NCBI RefSeq assembly: GCF_900101345.1
Contig: NZ_FMUX01000002.1
Location: forward strand, 124,001-188,000
DNA: 64,000 nucleotides
Source of the DNA: Desulfoluna spongiiphila
GTDB lineage: Bacteria; Desulfobacterota; Desulfobacteria; Desulfobacterales; Desulfolunaceae
Reading direction: 5' to 3'
Within the stretch, counting starts at the first letter, position 1. Every line of letters starts with the position of its first letter. The notes below the pieces were generated by a model that worked only from the letters and a program-made list of their open reading frames with translations, was not told the DNA's origin and did not search any database. A program made the translations under genes and the position numbers. This document shows, piece after piece, positions 45,444-54,208 of this stretch.

Positions 45444-46748
45444 ATGACCAGAGGGACGACGTTGATCAATGGCGGGTGGGTGATTCCCATGACGGACCGG
45501 GAGGTTTACGAAGGGGGCGCCGTGCTGGTGAAAGATGGGGTGGTTGGGGCTGTGTTCCGGGCGGAGGACGAGCTCCCCGAGGTGGAGACGGTGGTGGATG
45601 CCGCAGGGTGCGTGGTGATGCCCGGTCTTGTGAACACCCATTGCCACAGCCCCATGTCCCTGTTCCGGGGGCTTGCCGACGACATGCCCCTGGCCTCCTG
45701 GCTCAACGAGCATATCTTTCCGGCCGAGGCCGCCCACATCAACCCGGAGACGGTGAGGGCAGGGGCCCTGCTCTCCTGTGTGGAGATGCTGTTGTCCGGC
45801 ACCACCACGGTGTGCGACGGATACTTTTATGAAGGGGAGGTGGCCGAGGCCGTGGTGGAGACGGGGATGCGGGGGGTGCTGGCCCACGGCGTCATCGACT
45901 TTCCCGCACCGGGGGTGCCCGACCCGTCGGAGAACGTTGAAAAAGCCGCAGCCTTTGTGGAGGCGTGGAAGGACCGCTGGCCCCTTGTCACCCCGTCCAT
46001 TTTCTGCCACACCCCCTACACCTGCAGCGAGAAGACCCTGGCTGTAGCCAAGGAAGCCTGCCGTCGCCTTGGCGTGCTGTTTCAGATCCATGTGGCGGAA
46101 ACCGAAGACGAGGTGCAGCGCCTCAAGGAGGAGCGGGGGATTTCTCCGTACCAGCTCCTTGATGACCTTCACATTTTGGACGAGACCACCCTGCTGATCC
46201 ACAACGTCTGGATGAGCAGCCGGGACATGGATCTTGTTGCCCGGCGAGGCACCACCGCCTCCCACAACCCGGGCAGCAACACCAAACTTGCCTCGGGGCT
46301 CTGTCCGGCCTCCGCCCTTATGGAAAAGGGCATCCACGTGGGCCTTGGAACCGACGGCGCGGCCAGCAACAACAATCTGGACCTTTTTAACGACATGCAG
46401 CTTACGGCCAAGCTCCACAAGGCCTACAGCCTGGATCCCGTGGCCATGGACGCCTGGACGGTCCTGGAGATGGCCACCCTGGAGGGCGCAAAAGCCATCG
46501 GGCTGGGGGGGAGCATCGGCAGCCTCCTGCCCGGCAAGCGCGCGGACATCATCCTGGTGGACATGAACAAACCCCACCTCACCCCCACCCACAACCCCGT
46601 TTCTCATCTGGTGTACGCCGCCACAGGGGCCGATGTCCGGGACGTCTTTGTGGAGGGCAGGCAGGTTGTCAAAGGGGGGCGGCTCCTCACCGTGGACGTG
46701 GGCTCCGTCATGGCCGAGGTAAACCGTATTGCCGCGTTCATGGGGTGA
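45444..46748 (+). CDS. mtaD: MTA/SAH deaminase-type amidohydrolase
   Basis: A 434-residue metal-dependent amidohydrolase. NTHCHSPMSLFRG carries the HxH ligands; QIHVAETEDEV, IHNVWMS and GLGTDGAASNNNLD give the further His, Glu and Asp positions typical of 5'-methylthioadenosine/S-adenosylhomocysteine deaminases. The reaction is deamination of MTA or SAH to the inosine analogue. The gene lies 73 bp after the phosphorylase, so the two could form a deaminate-then-phosphorolyse salvage route. A chlorohydrolase-type substrate cannot be excluded. Confidence 0.85.
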   Translation: MTRGTTLINGGWVIPMTDREVYEGGAVLVKDGVVGAVFRAEDELPEVETVVDAAGCVVMPGLVNTHCHSPMSLFRGLADDMPLASWLNEHIFPAEAAHINPETVRAGALLSCVEMLLSGTTTVCDGYFYEGEVAEAVVETGMRGVLAHGVIDFPAPGVPDPSENVEKAAAFVEAWKDRWPLVTPSIFCHTPYTCSEKTLAVAKEACRRLGVLFQIHVAETEDEVQRLKEERGISPYQLLDDLHILDETTLLIHNVWMSSRDMDLVARRGTTASHNPGSNTKLASGLCPASALMEKGIHVGLGTDGAASNNNLDLFNDMQLTAKLHKAYSLDPVAMDAWTVLEMATLEGAKAIGLGGSIGSLLPGKRADIILVDMNKPHLTPTHNPVSHLVYAATGADVRDVFVEGRQVVKGGRLLTVDVGSVMAEVNRIAAFMG

Positions 46749-46825
46749 TGTGTCTGTGGAGCGCATGATTTGGCCGATTGATCCGTTGTTTCTGCAACAG
46801 GAACAATTTACGAGAAAGGTGGGCC

Positions 46826-47398
46826 ATGAAGAGACTCTGTATTTTTTTGTTCGTGATGGTGTTGACCGTTGGGTGCGCGTCCCTGTCCGGAAACGAGCCG
46901 CGGACCGTCAGCAAGCTGGTGACGGGTGACCTGAGCCTTGTGGAGCCTCCGGCACGTCGTTTTGCCATCTACCCGGTGGTCAACGGCTCGTACCTCGCCG
47001 AAGGCCCTGACCGCGACTTGATTATCGGTACGACGCGGGATGAGATCCGTGAGATCATGGTCGGCAAGGGCTACGTGCCTGTGTCGCTGGCCGAGGAGCC
47101 CGATTTTATCATCGGCTTCGGGCTTGGGGTGGAGTCCCGGATTACCGATGAAGAAATTTTCAAGAAAACCGGCCTGGTGGCAGGGCTCTCCACCGAAGGG
47201 ATCAACCAGGCGGCGTTTCAAAAAGGCTCGATCTTGGTGGCCCTGTTCAAGCCGGGAGCCAAAGAGCCTGCATGGCGGGTCCTCGCCCAGGGGATGGCTG
47301 AGATGAAAAAATCGGAGGCATCCCGGAAACAGGCGATCCACGAGTTGCTGGCCGTCATGCTCAGTCCTGTTCCTCCGGCGGGCAAGGGGATTCCTTAA
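46826..47398 (+). CDS. DUF4136-like lipoprotein
   Basis: A 190-residue exported lipoprotein: signal peptide ending LTVGC (lipobox, Cys17). The mature part has the DUF4136 style (RFAIYPVV, ADFIIGFG-like EEPDFIIGFGLGV, ...HELLAVML). The ATG at 46826 follows AAAGGTGGG. Function of this family is unknown. It is probably transcribed with, or just after, the deaminase gene (gap 77 bp). Confidence 0.75.
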   Translation: MKRLCIFLFVMVLTVGCASLSGNEPRTVSKLVTGDLSLVEPPARRFAIYPVVNGSYLAEGPDRDLIIGTTRDEIREIMVGKGYVPVSLAEEPDFIIGFGLGVESRITDEEIFKKTGLVAGLSTEGINQAAFQKGSILVALFKPGAKEPAWRVLAQGMAEMKKSEASRKQAIHELLAVMLSPVPPAGKGIP

Positions 47399-47520
47399 GG
47401 TGGAAGGGGCCATGAAGAGACATGGCCTCTTCGGCAAGAAGGCTCCGGGGTAGCACGTGGTTTCGTTGGCGTAATTTTGGCTAAGGGGCACGTAAAAATT
47501 AAATTGTCGATCCCATAAGA

Positions 47521-47595
47521 ATGCCGCTGTGGTTTAACCCGAAGAACGAGGGGTAAACCACAGCGGCATTTAACTTTCAAGTCCGGCGGAGGCAA
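47521..47595. repeat. intergenic repeat, copy 6a (hairpin part)
   Basis: Near-perfect 18-bp-plus stem AATGCCGCTGTGGTTTA.../...TAAACCACAGCGGCATT (47522-47572) around the loop CCCGAAGAACGAGGGG, then a degenerate right end TCCGGCGGAGGC (about 47581-47592). Confidence 0.75.
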
Positions 47596-47607
47596 CCCGG
47601 TAAAAGA

Positions 47608-47752
47608 TGCCTTCGGCGACCCTGACGGGGGCCAAGCTTTCGAAAAGTTTGATAAACAGGTTTTAAAAACAGATTCTGTTTAGTCTGAATCAAAGGTGAA
47701 TGTGATTTTCCCTGAGGAACGAAGGGGAAAGCGCATTCGCAGCCTGCTTTTT
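47608..47752. repeat. intergenic repeat, copy 6b (right end lost)
   Basis: Degenerate left end TGCCTTCGGCGAC, the CAAGCTTTCGAAAAGTTTG stem, a spacer with CAGATTCTGTTTAGTCTGAATC, and the hairpin GTGAATGTGATTTTCCC with GGGGAAAGCGCATTCGC around TGAGGAACGAA. It lies just beyond the stop of the minus-strand NhaC gene (47764). Confidence 0.75.
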
Positions 47753-47763
47753 TGCTTTCTCTC

Positions 47764-49323
47764 TTAATCCTGGGCCACGGAAGGCTCTGCGCTGAGCTGT
47801 TCCACATCCTCAACGGTGGTGTTGGGGATATGGACGCCGTTTCGTTTGGAGAGGATCACCAGGGAGACGACGAGGGTGGCGATGGCCAGGAGCAGGCAGA
47901 GGGCGCTGCCCGTGATGCCGGCAAGCAGGTAGGCCAAAAGGCTCACGGTGCCGTTGAGCAGGGCGTAGGGCAGCTGGGTCTCCACGTGGTCGATGTGATC
48001 GCATCCGGCCCCGGTGGAAGAGAGGATGGTGGTGTCGGAGATGGGCGAGCAGTGGTCTCCGAAGAGCCCGCCGGAGAGAACCGCCCCGATGCAGGCGTGC
48101 AGGGGGGCGCCCAGGGTTTCCGACATGGGGATGACCAAGGGCATGAGGATGGCGAAGGTCCCCCAGGACGAGCCCGTTGCAAAGGACATGATCCCCCCGA
48201 TTAAAAAGACCACGGCGGGCACGCCCCAGGCGGGCAGGGTACCGTGGGTCACCTCAATGATGTAGTTGGCTGTTCCCATGTGTTTGCCCACGGCGCCCAG
48301 GGACCAGGCCAGCACGAGAATCACCGCCACGTTCATCATTTTATTCATCCCGGAAAAATAGATATCGAAGCTTTCACCGAGGGTTTTCACCTTGTGGAAG
48401 ACCATCAGCGAGATGATGGTGACGGCGGCAAAGAGGTACCCGGTGCTCAGGGCGGTGCGAAACGTGCTTCCCGGGACTTTTTTCAAGGGAAATCCCAAGG
48501 GCCCTAAGATACCGAAGAGGGTGACGAACAGGACGATGAGGGGAAGCCAGATGAGAATGGCCTTGCTGTTGGCGTTTCGTTCATCGTTGGCGTGTCTCAG
48601 GGGCTTGGAGTGGGGCCAGTATCGCTCGCCGGTGTCGATGGTGCGCTTTTCGGCCCGGGCCATGGCGCTGAACTCATAGCCTGTGAACGCCACCACCGGC
48701 ACCATGATGACCGCAAGGATCGGATAGAACTGGAATGGAATGGCCTTGATAAAGGCGGCCCAGTCTGTTTCGGCGATGCCCAGGGCTGAAAACTCCTTCT
48801 GGATGAGCCCCATGACGTAGACCCCCCAGCCGATGAACGGGACGAGCACGGCAATGGGGGAGGCTGTGGAGTCGATGATCCAGGCCAGTTTTTCCCGGGA
48901 GACTCTCAGCTTGTCGAAGAGGGGCTCGGAGATGGGGCCCACGATGAGGGGCGTGCCGAGATCCGAGAAAAAGACGATGATTCCCCCCAGCCATGCGGAG
49001 AGCTGCACCTTGAACCGGTTGTTGACGATCTCGGTCATCTTCAGGGCAAAGGCGGCGGCCCCGCCCGATTTTTCCATGAGCCCCACAAATCCCCCGATAA
49101 AAACAAGGAGAATCAGGACCCCCGCGTTGTAGCTGTCGGCGACCTGGGCAAAGAGATAGGATTTGATCATGGTGGTGACAGCCGTGACGGGATGGCCCCC
49201 TGAGAGGATGAGAACCCCTGAGAGGACCCCTGCAAAGAGTGCCGGAATGACGTTTTTCAGCTTGATTGCGATGATGATTGCCAGCACAACCGGCAGGATC
49301 GAGACGATACCCATGTGTTCCAT
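47764..49323 (-). CDS. nhaC: NhaC-family Na+/H+ antiporter
   Basis: A 519-residue polytopic membrane protein with about 12 helices. Characteristic segments are FIGGFVGLMEKSGGAAAF, FFSDLGTPLIVGPISEPLFD, DSTASPIAVLVPFIGWG, SFATGSSWGTFAILMPL and LSGGLFGDHCSPISDTTILSS, typical of the NhaC group. It should exchange sodium for protons or, in some members, lactate/malate. AAGGAT lies about 6 bases before ATG 49323. Monocistronic. Confidence 0.92.
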   Translation of the reverse strand: MEHMGIVSILPVVLAIIIAIKLKNVIPALFAGVLSGVLILSGGHPVTAVTTMIKSYLFAQVADSYNAGVLILLVFIGGFVGLMEKSGGAAAFALKMTEIVNNRFKVQLSAWLGGIIVFFSDLGTPLIVGPISEPLFDKLRVSREKLAWIIDSTASPIAVLVPFIGWGVYVMGLIQKEFSALGIAETDWAAFIKAIPFQFYPILAVIMVPVVAFTGYEFSAMARAEKRTIDTGERYWPHSKPLRHANDERNANSKAILIWLPLIVLFVTLFGILGPLGFPLKKVPGSTFRTALSTGYLFAAVTIISLMVFHKVKTLGESFDIYFSGMNKMMNVAVILVLAWSLGAVGKHMGTANYIIEVTHGTLPAWGVPAVVFLIGGIMSFATGSSWGTFAILMPLVIPMSETLGAPLHACIGAVLSGGLFGDHCSPISDTTILSSTGAGCDHIDHVETQLPYALLNGTVSLLAYLLAGITGSALCLLLAIATLVVSLVILSKRNGVHIPNTTVEDVEQLSAEPSVAQD

Positions 49324-49449
49324 AGAAAAATCCTTAAAAGACTGTCAGTGAATAATTTTAACTTATTTTCAGTGTGCAGATAGGAGGAATTCTATGGGTT
49401 GTCAAGTGCCAAGGCCATGAAAGACGGAGCTGTAGGTACCCAGCGGTAA

Positions 49450-49485
49450 CCTGCTTTCAAGGTTGCACACCTTGCCGCCGGAGGC
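49450..49485. repeat. intergenic repeat, copy 7 (right end only)
   Basis: CCTGCTTTCAAGGTTGCACACCTT followed by the right end GCCGCCGGAGGC (49474-49485); it ends 16 bp from the stop of the minus-strand Sel1-type gene. Confidence 0.7.
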
Positions 49486-49501
49486 TTTTTATCATGAAAT
49501 T

Positions 49502-50464
49502 TTACTCCCCTAACGTGTTGATGGCTCTTTTTGCCTCTGCTTCCATGGCAGGAAGATCCTCTTCAGGCAGTTTTTGAGTGATTTTCGCAAGCAGCTCCGG
49601 TGCGGAGGGATAGCCATTCATGGTGGCTGCCATGGCCCAGAGATAGGCATTTTGGTAATCCCCGATGCCCTTGGCATGCTGATACAGGATCCCCGCGTAT
49701 TTCATCTGGGCCTCGGGATGATTTTTTTCTGCTGCGTACTCATAGGCTTTTTTGGCCATGGAGATGCTTGCCTCGGCAGAGTCCGGGGCGGCCCATCGGT
49801 CCCCCAGGCCCACCAGGGCTTGGAGTGAACCGCTTTTTCGGGTGCTGTATAACAGGCTGTCCATGGCGGACTGCTTCTCTTGAGCTTCGGGGTCCATGGC
49901 TTTGAGGCGAGCGATCTCTGTTTCAATTTCCTGTCTGGTGATTTTTCGGGGGCTGATCTCAAAGGCGCGGAATACCGTTGCCTGCCCCGGGGGCAGGTCT
50001 TTCAGGAGGCCTCCATACAAACCGATGGCGCGGTTGAGGCACTGCCGGAAACGGGTGTCGCAGTTGTGTGGGAAGCTGTAGTACCTCGCCAGGTCGTATT
50101 GTGCTTTTCGGTCCCCTTTATCCACCAGTTTTTTTGCAAGGGGAAGCCATTTTGTCGACCATTCCGGGGGAGCGTCGTCGAGGGGGAAAAGATAGATGCT
50201 TGCCAGGGCCTTTTGTGACGGGGTGTGCCCTTTTTCAGCGGCCTTTTCGTACCAGTGAACCGCTTTTTTCAGGAGTTCGATATCCTGATCGAAAAGATCG
50301 TGGATGCCTGCCTCTTCGGCATAGGTTTCCGCCAACGTGTACTGGGCCGTTGTGTCTCCTTCAACGGCGGCTTCCAGCAGGGCGAGTTTGTCTTCCGAGC
50401 CCGTTGCCCATGTCGCCCCTGCCCATAAAAACAACACCGAAAAACCAGCTATGAACCGTTTCAT
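49502..50464 (-). CDS. exported Sel1/TPR-repeat protein
   Basis: A 320-residue periplasmic protein with a signal peptide (ends ATWATGS, about residue 22) and several Sel1-like helical repeats (AQYTLAETYAEEAGI, AVHWYEKAAEKGHTPSQKAL, AQYDLARYY, AYEYAAEKNHPEAQMKYAGILYQ). Such repeats mediate protein-protein contacts, often in envelope or secretion systems. CAGGAG lies 6 bases before ATG 50464. No partner is apparent nearby. Confidence 0.82.
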   Translation of the reverse strand: MKRFIAGFSVLFLWAGATWATGSEDKLALLEAAVEGDTTAQYTLAETYAEEAGIHDLFDQDIELLKKAVHWYEKAAEKGHTPSQKALASIYLFPLDDAPPEWSTKWLPLAKKLVDKGDRKAQYDLARYYSFPHNCDTRFRQCLNRAIGLYGGLLKDLPPGQATVFRAFEISPRKITRQEIETEIARLKAMDPEAQEKQSAMDSLLYSTRKSGSLQALVGLGDRWAAPDSAEASISMAKKAYEYAAEKNHPEAQMKYAGILYQHAKGIGDYQNAYLWAMAATMNGYPSAPELLAKITQKLPEEDLPAMEAEAKRAINTLGE

Positions 50465-50653
50465 GCAGACTCCTGTTTTTTTGAGATCATGATGTGCGGG
50501 TGACCCTCGCAAAAAATGCGTGCAGCAATGGGCCGTCTGACTGTCTCAGCGGTCTTGCTGCTATGGGAAGTCATAAATGATTCGCAGGGGATAAGATAGA
50601 AAAAATGCCGTTGTGAGGGAACAAAGGCGAGCCGTACATTGCTAACACAGGGG

Positions 50654-51397
50654 TCACTCCGTGGTTTCCGGAGACATTCGCTTGTAATATTTTTTGTGAT
50701 ACCAGCTCCCGTCACCGGGGGAGCAGCCGAGTTTTCTCCTGACGAGATAGACGAAAAAGAGGAAGAGGACCCGGGCGACCCCCTGGGAGAAGGGCGTGGA
50801 TTCCCATCGTCTGGGGGAGACGGTGACCCGTTGGGGAAGAATTACCGGTTTTGCTGTGCGTTTCATGATGAGGGAGAGCTCCACATCCTCCATGAGCTTC
50901 ATGGGGGGAAATCCCCCTGAGGAATCGAGGACGGAGCGCCTCACGAACTGGCACTGGTCGCCGAAGCTGATGCCGGTTATGTGGCAGCGCAGGTGGTTTA
51001 ACCCTGTGATGAGGCGGGTTCGGGCCGTGGCGGGGGAGAACCCCATGGAAAAGGCACCGCCGGGAACGGTGCTGTGGGCAAGGGCTCCTTGGATGGCCGC
51101 TGCCCCGTGGGCCGGAAAGCGGGCGTCGGCATGGAGCACCACCAGGACATCCCCCCGGCAGGTGGCCCACGCTTCGGCGATCTGTAACCCCCGCCCCTTG
51201 CGTGTGCACTGCACCACCCGGGCCCCGGCGGCCTCTGCAAGGGAGCAGGTGGCGTCCGTGGATCCTGCGTCGGCCACCACGATCTCAAGGAAGGGGGCGC
51301 CCATGGCAAGGCTTCCCACGGCTTCGGCGATTCCTGCCTCTTCGTTCAATGTGGGGATGACAGCGCTCAGGGTCGGAAAGGGCGGGTGAGTGTTCAT
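50654..51397 (-). CDS. GT2-family glycosyltransferase (TIGR04283-like)
   Basis: A 247-residue GT-A fold transferase. LSAVIPTLNEEAGI is the nucleotide-sugar start, ADAGSTDAT follows, HADARFP carries the DxD-like metal site, and GDQCQFVRRSVLDSSGGFP is the acceptor-side block seen in the TIGR04283 group. A hydrophobic C-terminal patch (VARVLFLFFVYLV) may bind the membrane. The start could be ATG 51397 or TTG 51403; neither has a good ribosome binding site. The sugar and acceptor are unknown. Confidence 0.8.
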   Translation of the reverse strand: MNTHPPFPTLSAVIPTLNEEAGIAEAVGSLAMGAPFLEIVVADAGSTDATCSLAEAAGARVVQCTRKGRGLQIAEAWATCRGDVLVVLHADARFPAHGAAAIQGALAHSTVPGGAFSMGFSPATARTRLITGLNHLRCHITGISFGDQCQFVRRSVLDSSGGFPPMKLMEDVELSLIMKRTAKPVILPQRVTVSPRRWESTPFSQGVARVLFLFFVYLVRRKLGCSPGDGSWYHKKYYKRMSPETTE

Positions 51398-51592
51398 GGG
51401 CAAAGTGTGCCATAGATGGCCGGTGAGTGCCAGCTTGGGTTTTGCTCTGGTGCCGCGGCAGGGACCTATTGATATGGTAAATGGCTTGTTCGTACTGCAT
51501 CAATACAAACGATTGGTTTTTTTACTTGCTCCCCGATATATGCATCACCAATGAAATCGGTGGCGAAAGCGCGGGGGATGGCGGAGGTAACC

Positions 51593-52075
51593 ATGACATT
51601 TTTCTTAAAAAACAGATGGGTCTACAGGGGGCTTCGGCTTTTTGTGGCCGGTATTTTTCTCTGGTCGGGTGTGGGTAAGCTCATGGATCCGGCTGCTTTT
51701 GCCGTGGTGATCGACGCCTTCGGCATCCTGCCCGAGGGTTTTTCCGGCCTGGTGGCCGTGGTGCTGCCCGTGGTGGAAGTGGCGGCGGGCCTGGCCCTGG
51801 TCTTTGACCTGCGGGGGGCCTTGGGGACCCTTTTTGTGCTCATGCTGTGTTTCATGGCGATCCTCGGGTATGGCATTTACCTTGGCCTGGATATCGACTG
51901 CGGCTGTTTCGGACCGGAAGATCCGGAGTCGCGGGCCTTTGGCGGGCTTCGTACGGCTTTGTACCGGGATGTTGTTTTTTGCGGGTTCATGGGCCTTGTG
52001 GCCCTGAGCCGTCGCTTGAGGCGCGGGGCGGAACAAAGCGTCGATGTGCAGAGGCTTGACCCCCGAATGGTATGA
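51593..52075 (+). CDS. MauE/DoxX-family membrane protein
   Basis: A 160-residue protein with four membrane helices: GLRLFVAGIFLWSGVGKLMDP is the DoxX/MauE opening, and a CGCFGPE motif follows helix 3, as in MauE-type thiol/disulfide-linked proteins. GGAGG lies 5 bases before ATG 51593. A periplasmic rhodanese follows about 100 bp downstream, so the pair probably works in sulfur or disulfide transfer outside the cytoplasm. Confidence 0.78.
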   Translation: MTFFLKNRWVYRGLRLFVAGIFLWSGVGKLMDPAAFAVVIDAFGILPEGFSGLVAVVLPVVEVAAGLALVFDLRGALGTLFVLMLCFMAILGYGIYLGLDIDCGCFGPEDPESRAFGGLRTALYRDVVFCGFMGLVALSRRLRRGAEQSVDVQRLDPRMV

Positions 52076-52173
52076 CAGGAAATCCCGTCGGTTGACTTGC
52101 GGGTTGAATAGCCCTTTTTGTGTGTTTGGTTTTATGCGGTTTTTTGAAACGGATTTATTTAAGGAGAACAACG

Positions 52174-52698
52174 ATGAAACGATTTTCTGCGGTGATTGCG
52201 GTGGGCCTGACCCTTCTTCTGGCCGGCAATGTGTTCGCGTTTGGCAAGAGCAAGTTTGAAAAAGAGGTGGAGAAAGAGACCGGCGCGGTCAAGCTCGTGC
52301 GTGAGATTCAGCGCGGCGGCTACGACCTGGTGACCACCGCCGAATTGAAGAAGATGATCGATGAGAACAAGGAGATGATCATCGTCGACACCATGCCCTA
52401 TGACGCCAGCTACAAAAAGGCCCACGTCCCCGGTGCTGTGCAGTTTCTTTTTCCCATTCCCGACATGACGGCCTGGAACGACGCCGAGACCGCCGGAAAA
52501 ACCCAGGCCGAGTACGAGGCCCTCCTCGGCGCGGACAAAGAGAAACTCATCATTGTCTACTGCGGCTTCGTGAAGTGCACGAGAAGCCACAACGGCGCGG
52601 TGTGGGCCAAAAAACTGGGCTACAAGAACGTCTATCGCTACAGCGGTGGCATCTACGCCTGGAAAGGCGCAGGCCATAAGGCCGAGAAAGTCGATTAA
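52174..52698 (+). CDS. periplasmic rhodanese-like sulfurtransferase
   Basis: A 174-residue protein: signal peptide (ends NVFAFGK, about residue 22) and one rhodanese domain with IIVDTMPYDASYKKAHVPGAV and the active-site loop VYCGFVKCTRSHN. The first Cys is at the usual active position (YCGF), the second three residues on (KC). AAGGAG is 7 bases before ATG. It would carry persulfide sulfur in the periplasm, in line with a sulfate-reducer lifestyle; the exact partner is probably the MauE-like protein. Confidence 0.85.
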   Translation: MKRFSAVIAVGLTLLLAGNVFAFGKSKFEKEVEKETGAVKLVREIQRGGYDLVTTAELKKMIDENKEMIIVDTMPYDASYKKAHVPGAVQFLFPIPDMTAWNDAETAGKTQAEYEALLGADKEKLIIVYCGFVKCTRSHNGAVWAKKLGYKNVYRYSGGIYAWKGAGHKAEKVD

Positions 52699-52735
52699 AC
52701 TCGCCTGACCCCCTTTCTTCCATATCCTCCATCTG

Positions 52736-52776
52736 AAACACCCCTGAACCGCTCCAGCCGGTCCAGGGGTGTTTTG
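52736..52776 (+). terminator. intrinsic terminator of the rhodanese gene
   Basis: Stem AAACACCCCTG (52736-52746) with CAGGGGTGTTT (52764-52774) plus an inner ACCG/CGGT, followed by TTGGTTT. Confidence 0.8.
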
Positions 52777-53050
52777 GTTTGGCATGGGCCGAACCCAAAA
52801 AAGCAAAGCTTCCGACGGGCAGGTGGGGGCCCCTGCAAACCCTCTGGCGAATGCATGAAGTCTGTCGTGACGTCTTGCTCTGTCAGGGTATTCGCGTGAT
52901 GGGTGACCCAAGGCGCCCCATTTCGAGAAGAGACCTGTATTACTGCTTCTATACGTGGGCCGACCGAATCATACGCTCGATTCCAGGCTTTGCCTCCATG
53001 TGTGATGTTGCCAGAACCTGTGTCGTGTGCCACCCAAGGTCCGGTTGAGT
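52777..53050. other. intergenic region, no gene seen
   Basis: About 275 bp between the rhodanese terminator and the repeat copy beside the aminopeptidase gene; nothing recognised. Confidence 0.35.
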
Positions 53051-53150
53051 CACGGGCGAAGCCCGTCAGCGAATGTGAGGGGGCGAGGTACGAGCCCCGG
53101 AGCATTCGCGAACCTGGGGTCAAGGGGCTTAGCCCCTTGCCGCCGGAGGC
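53051..53150. repeat. intergenic repeat, copy 8 (second subfamily), overlapping a gene end
   Basis: It contains CGGGCGAAGCCCGT, a hairpin GCGAATGTGAGGGGGC/GCCCCGGAGCATTCGC around the loop GAGGTACGA, then CAAGGGGC/GCCCCTTG and the right end GCCGCCGGAGGC (53139-53150). The right end lies inside the 3' end of the minus-strand aminopeptidase gene and supplies its last codons and stop. Confidence 0.75.
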
Positions 53151-53968
53151 TGTCGTTTTCTTGTCCACTCCTCCATGCGGCAGCGGGTGCGGAGGATAAA
53201 GAGAAGGAGGGGGATACCTGCGTCCGGGGCGAAGCCCAGGGCCGTGTCGGCCAGGAGGCGGCGGAAGGTCGTGGTTGCCGACGGGGAGGTCCAGGTTCGG
53301 GTTTCGTCGGGAAAGGTGGCGGTGACCTCGTGGGGGCCCCACACCAGTGGCGTCGTGTTGCTGCCGGAGGCGACCTGCCGCACCTCGTCCGTGAGGCGGG
53401 CGCGGAGGGTGTTGATCTCGGTTTGGCTGATGGGGCGCTTGGGGACGTCGAATCGATGAATCCATGGCATGTTGCCCTGGATGCGGTCACAGGCCACGGC
53501 CTCGGCGCTGACAAAGGAGACGGGGATGCCGTGCTCGCCCAGCACGGCGGAGAAGAGCTCCACCTCGGTGACGGGGCTGCCGTTGATGCAGAGCTTGCGC
53601 AAGGTTTTCTGAAAAATGTGGGGGCTGAAGCCTTCCTGGTCCGGTGCGGCGTGCCAGCCGACCATCACGGCGCAGTCTGCTTCGGGCATGGTGCCGATAA
53701 GGGGCACGGGATGCCAGCGGTGGCCCTGGACGCAGCGGACCTCGGCCATGAGTTTCTCAGGGAGGATGTTAAAGCCCGTGCCGTGCATATCCCCGACGGT
53801 GATGGCATGGTAACCGGCATCAAGAAGGCCCCGGGCCGCGGCGTTGACATCGTCGGTGAGAAGGTGTCTGGCCTGGCGCCATGCATCTGCACCGGGCGTG
53901 CACTGGGCCTTGTCGTAAACGCCGATGATGCCTTCGATGTCGGCCAGGATGAGGGCGTGTCTGGTCAT
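53129..53968 (-). CDS. DppA-like D-aminopeptidase (peptidase family M55)
   Basis: A 279-residue protein with the M55 start LILADIEGIIG (metal ligands Asp10, Glu12), GDMHG (His62), and MVGWHA further on, the zinc set of DppA. It hydrolyses D-amino-acid-containing dipeptides or related peptides in the cytosol. The C-terminal tail (RQPPAARG and stop) is encoded by an intergenic repeat, so the normal stop codon has probably been replaced. The gene stands alone on the minus strand. Confidence 0.85.
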   Translation of the reverse strand: MTRHALILADIEGIIGVYDKAQCTPGADAWRQARHLLTDDVNAAARGLLDAGYHAITVGDMHGTGFNILPEKLMAEVRCVQGHRWHPVPLIGTMPEADCAVMVGWHAAPDQEGFSPHIFQKTLRKLCINGSPVTEVELFSAVLGEHGIPVSFVSAEAVACDRIQGNMPWIHRFDVPKRPISQTEINTLRARLTDEVRQVASGSNTTPLVWGPHEVTATFPDETRTWTSPSATTTFRRLLADTALGFAPDAGIPLLLFILRTRCRMEEWTRKRQPPAARG

Positions 53969-54136
53969 GGGGATGTCCGAAAGTGCCTATTTATATGATG
54001 AGAGCCATTGTGGGAGCTTTGGTGATTAAGTATTTATGATGAACGTGAAAATTGCAAGTAAACCCTGCGAGATGAAGTCGGCCAAGTGTCAGCGGTGTTG
54101 ATTTGCTGACCTTATTCAGGTGACACCGGGGCAGGG

Positions 54137-54170
54137 AAAAGGCCCTGAGATAGCTCTCAGGGCCTTTTTT
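54137..54170. terminator. bidirectional intrinsic terminator
   Basis: GGCCCTGAGA (54141-54150) pairs with TCTCAGGGCC (54155-54164); A4 on the left and T6 on the right. It serves the minus-strand cytochrome b gene ending at 54209. Confidence 0.92.
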
Positions 54171-54208
54171 ATTGTATCATCCATGGGCCCATGGCCTGTC
54201 ACCCGCTC

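Noticed and set aside
43997..46766. Two long minus-strand open frames (497 and 452 codons)
   Set aside because: They are antisense to the nucleoside phosphorylase and deaminase genes, whose motifs are unmistakable.
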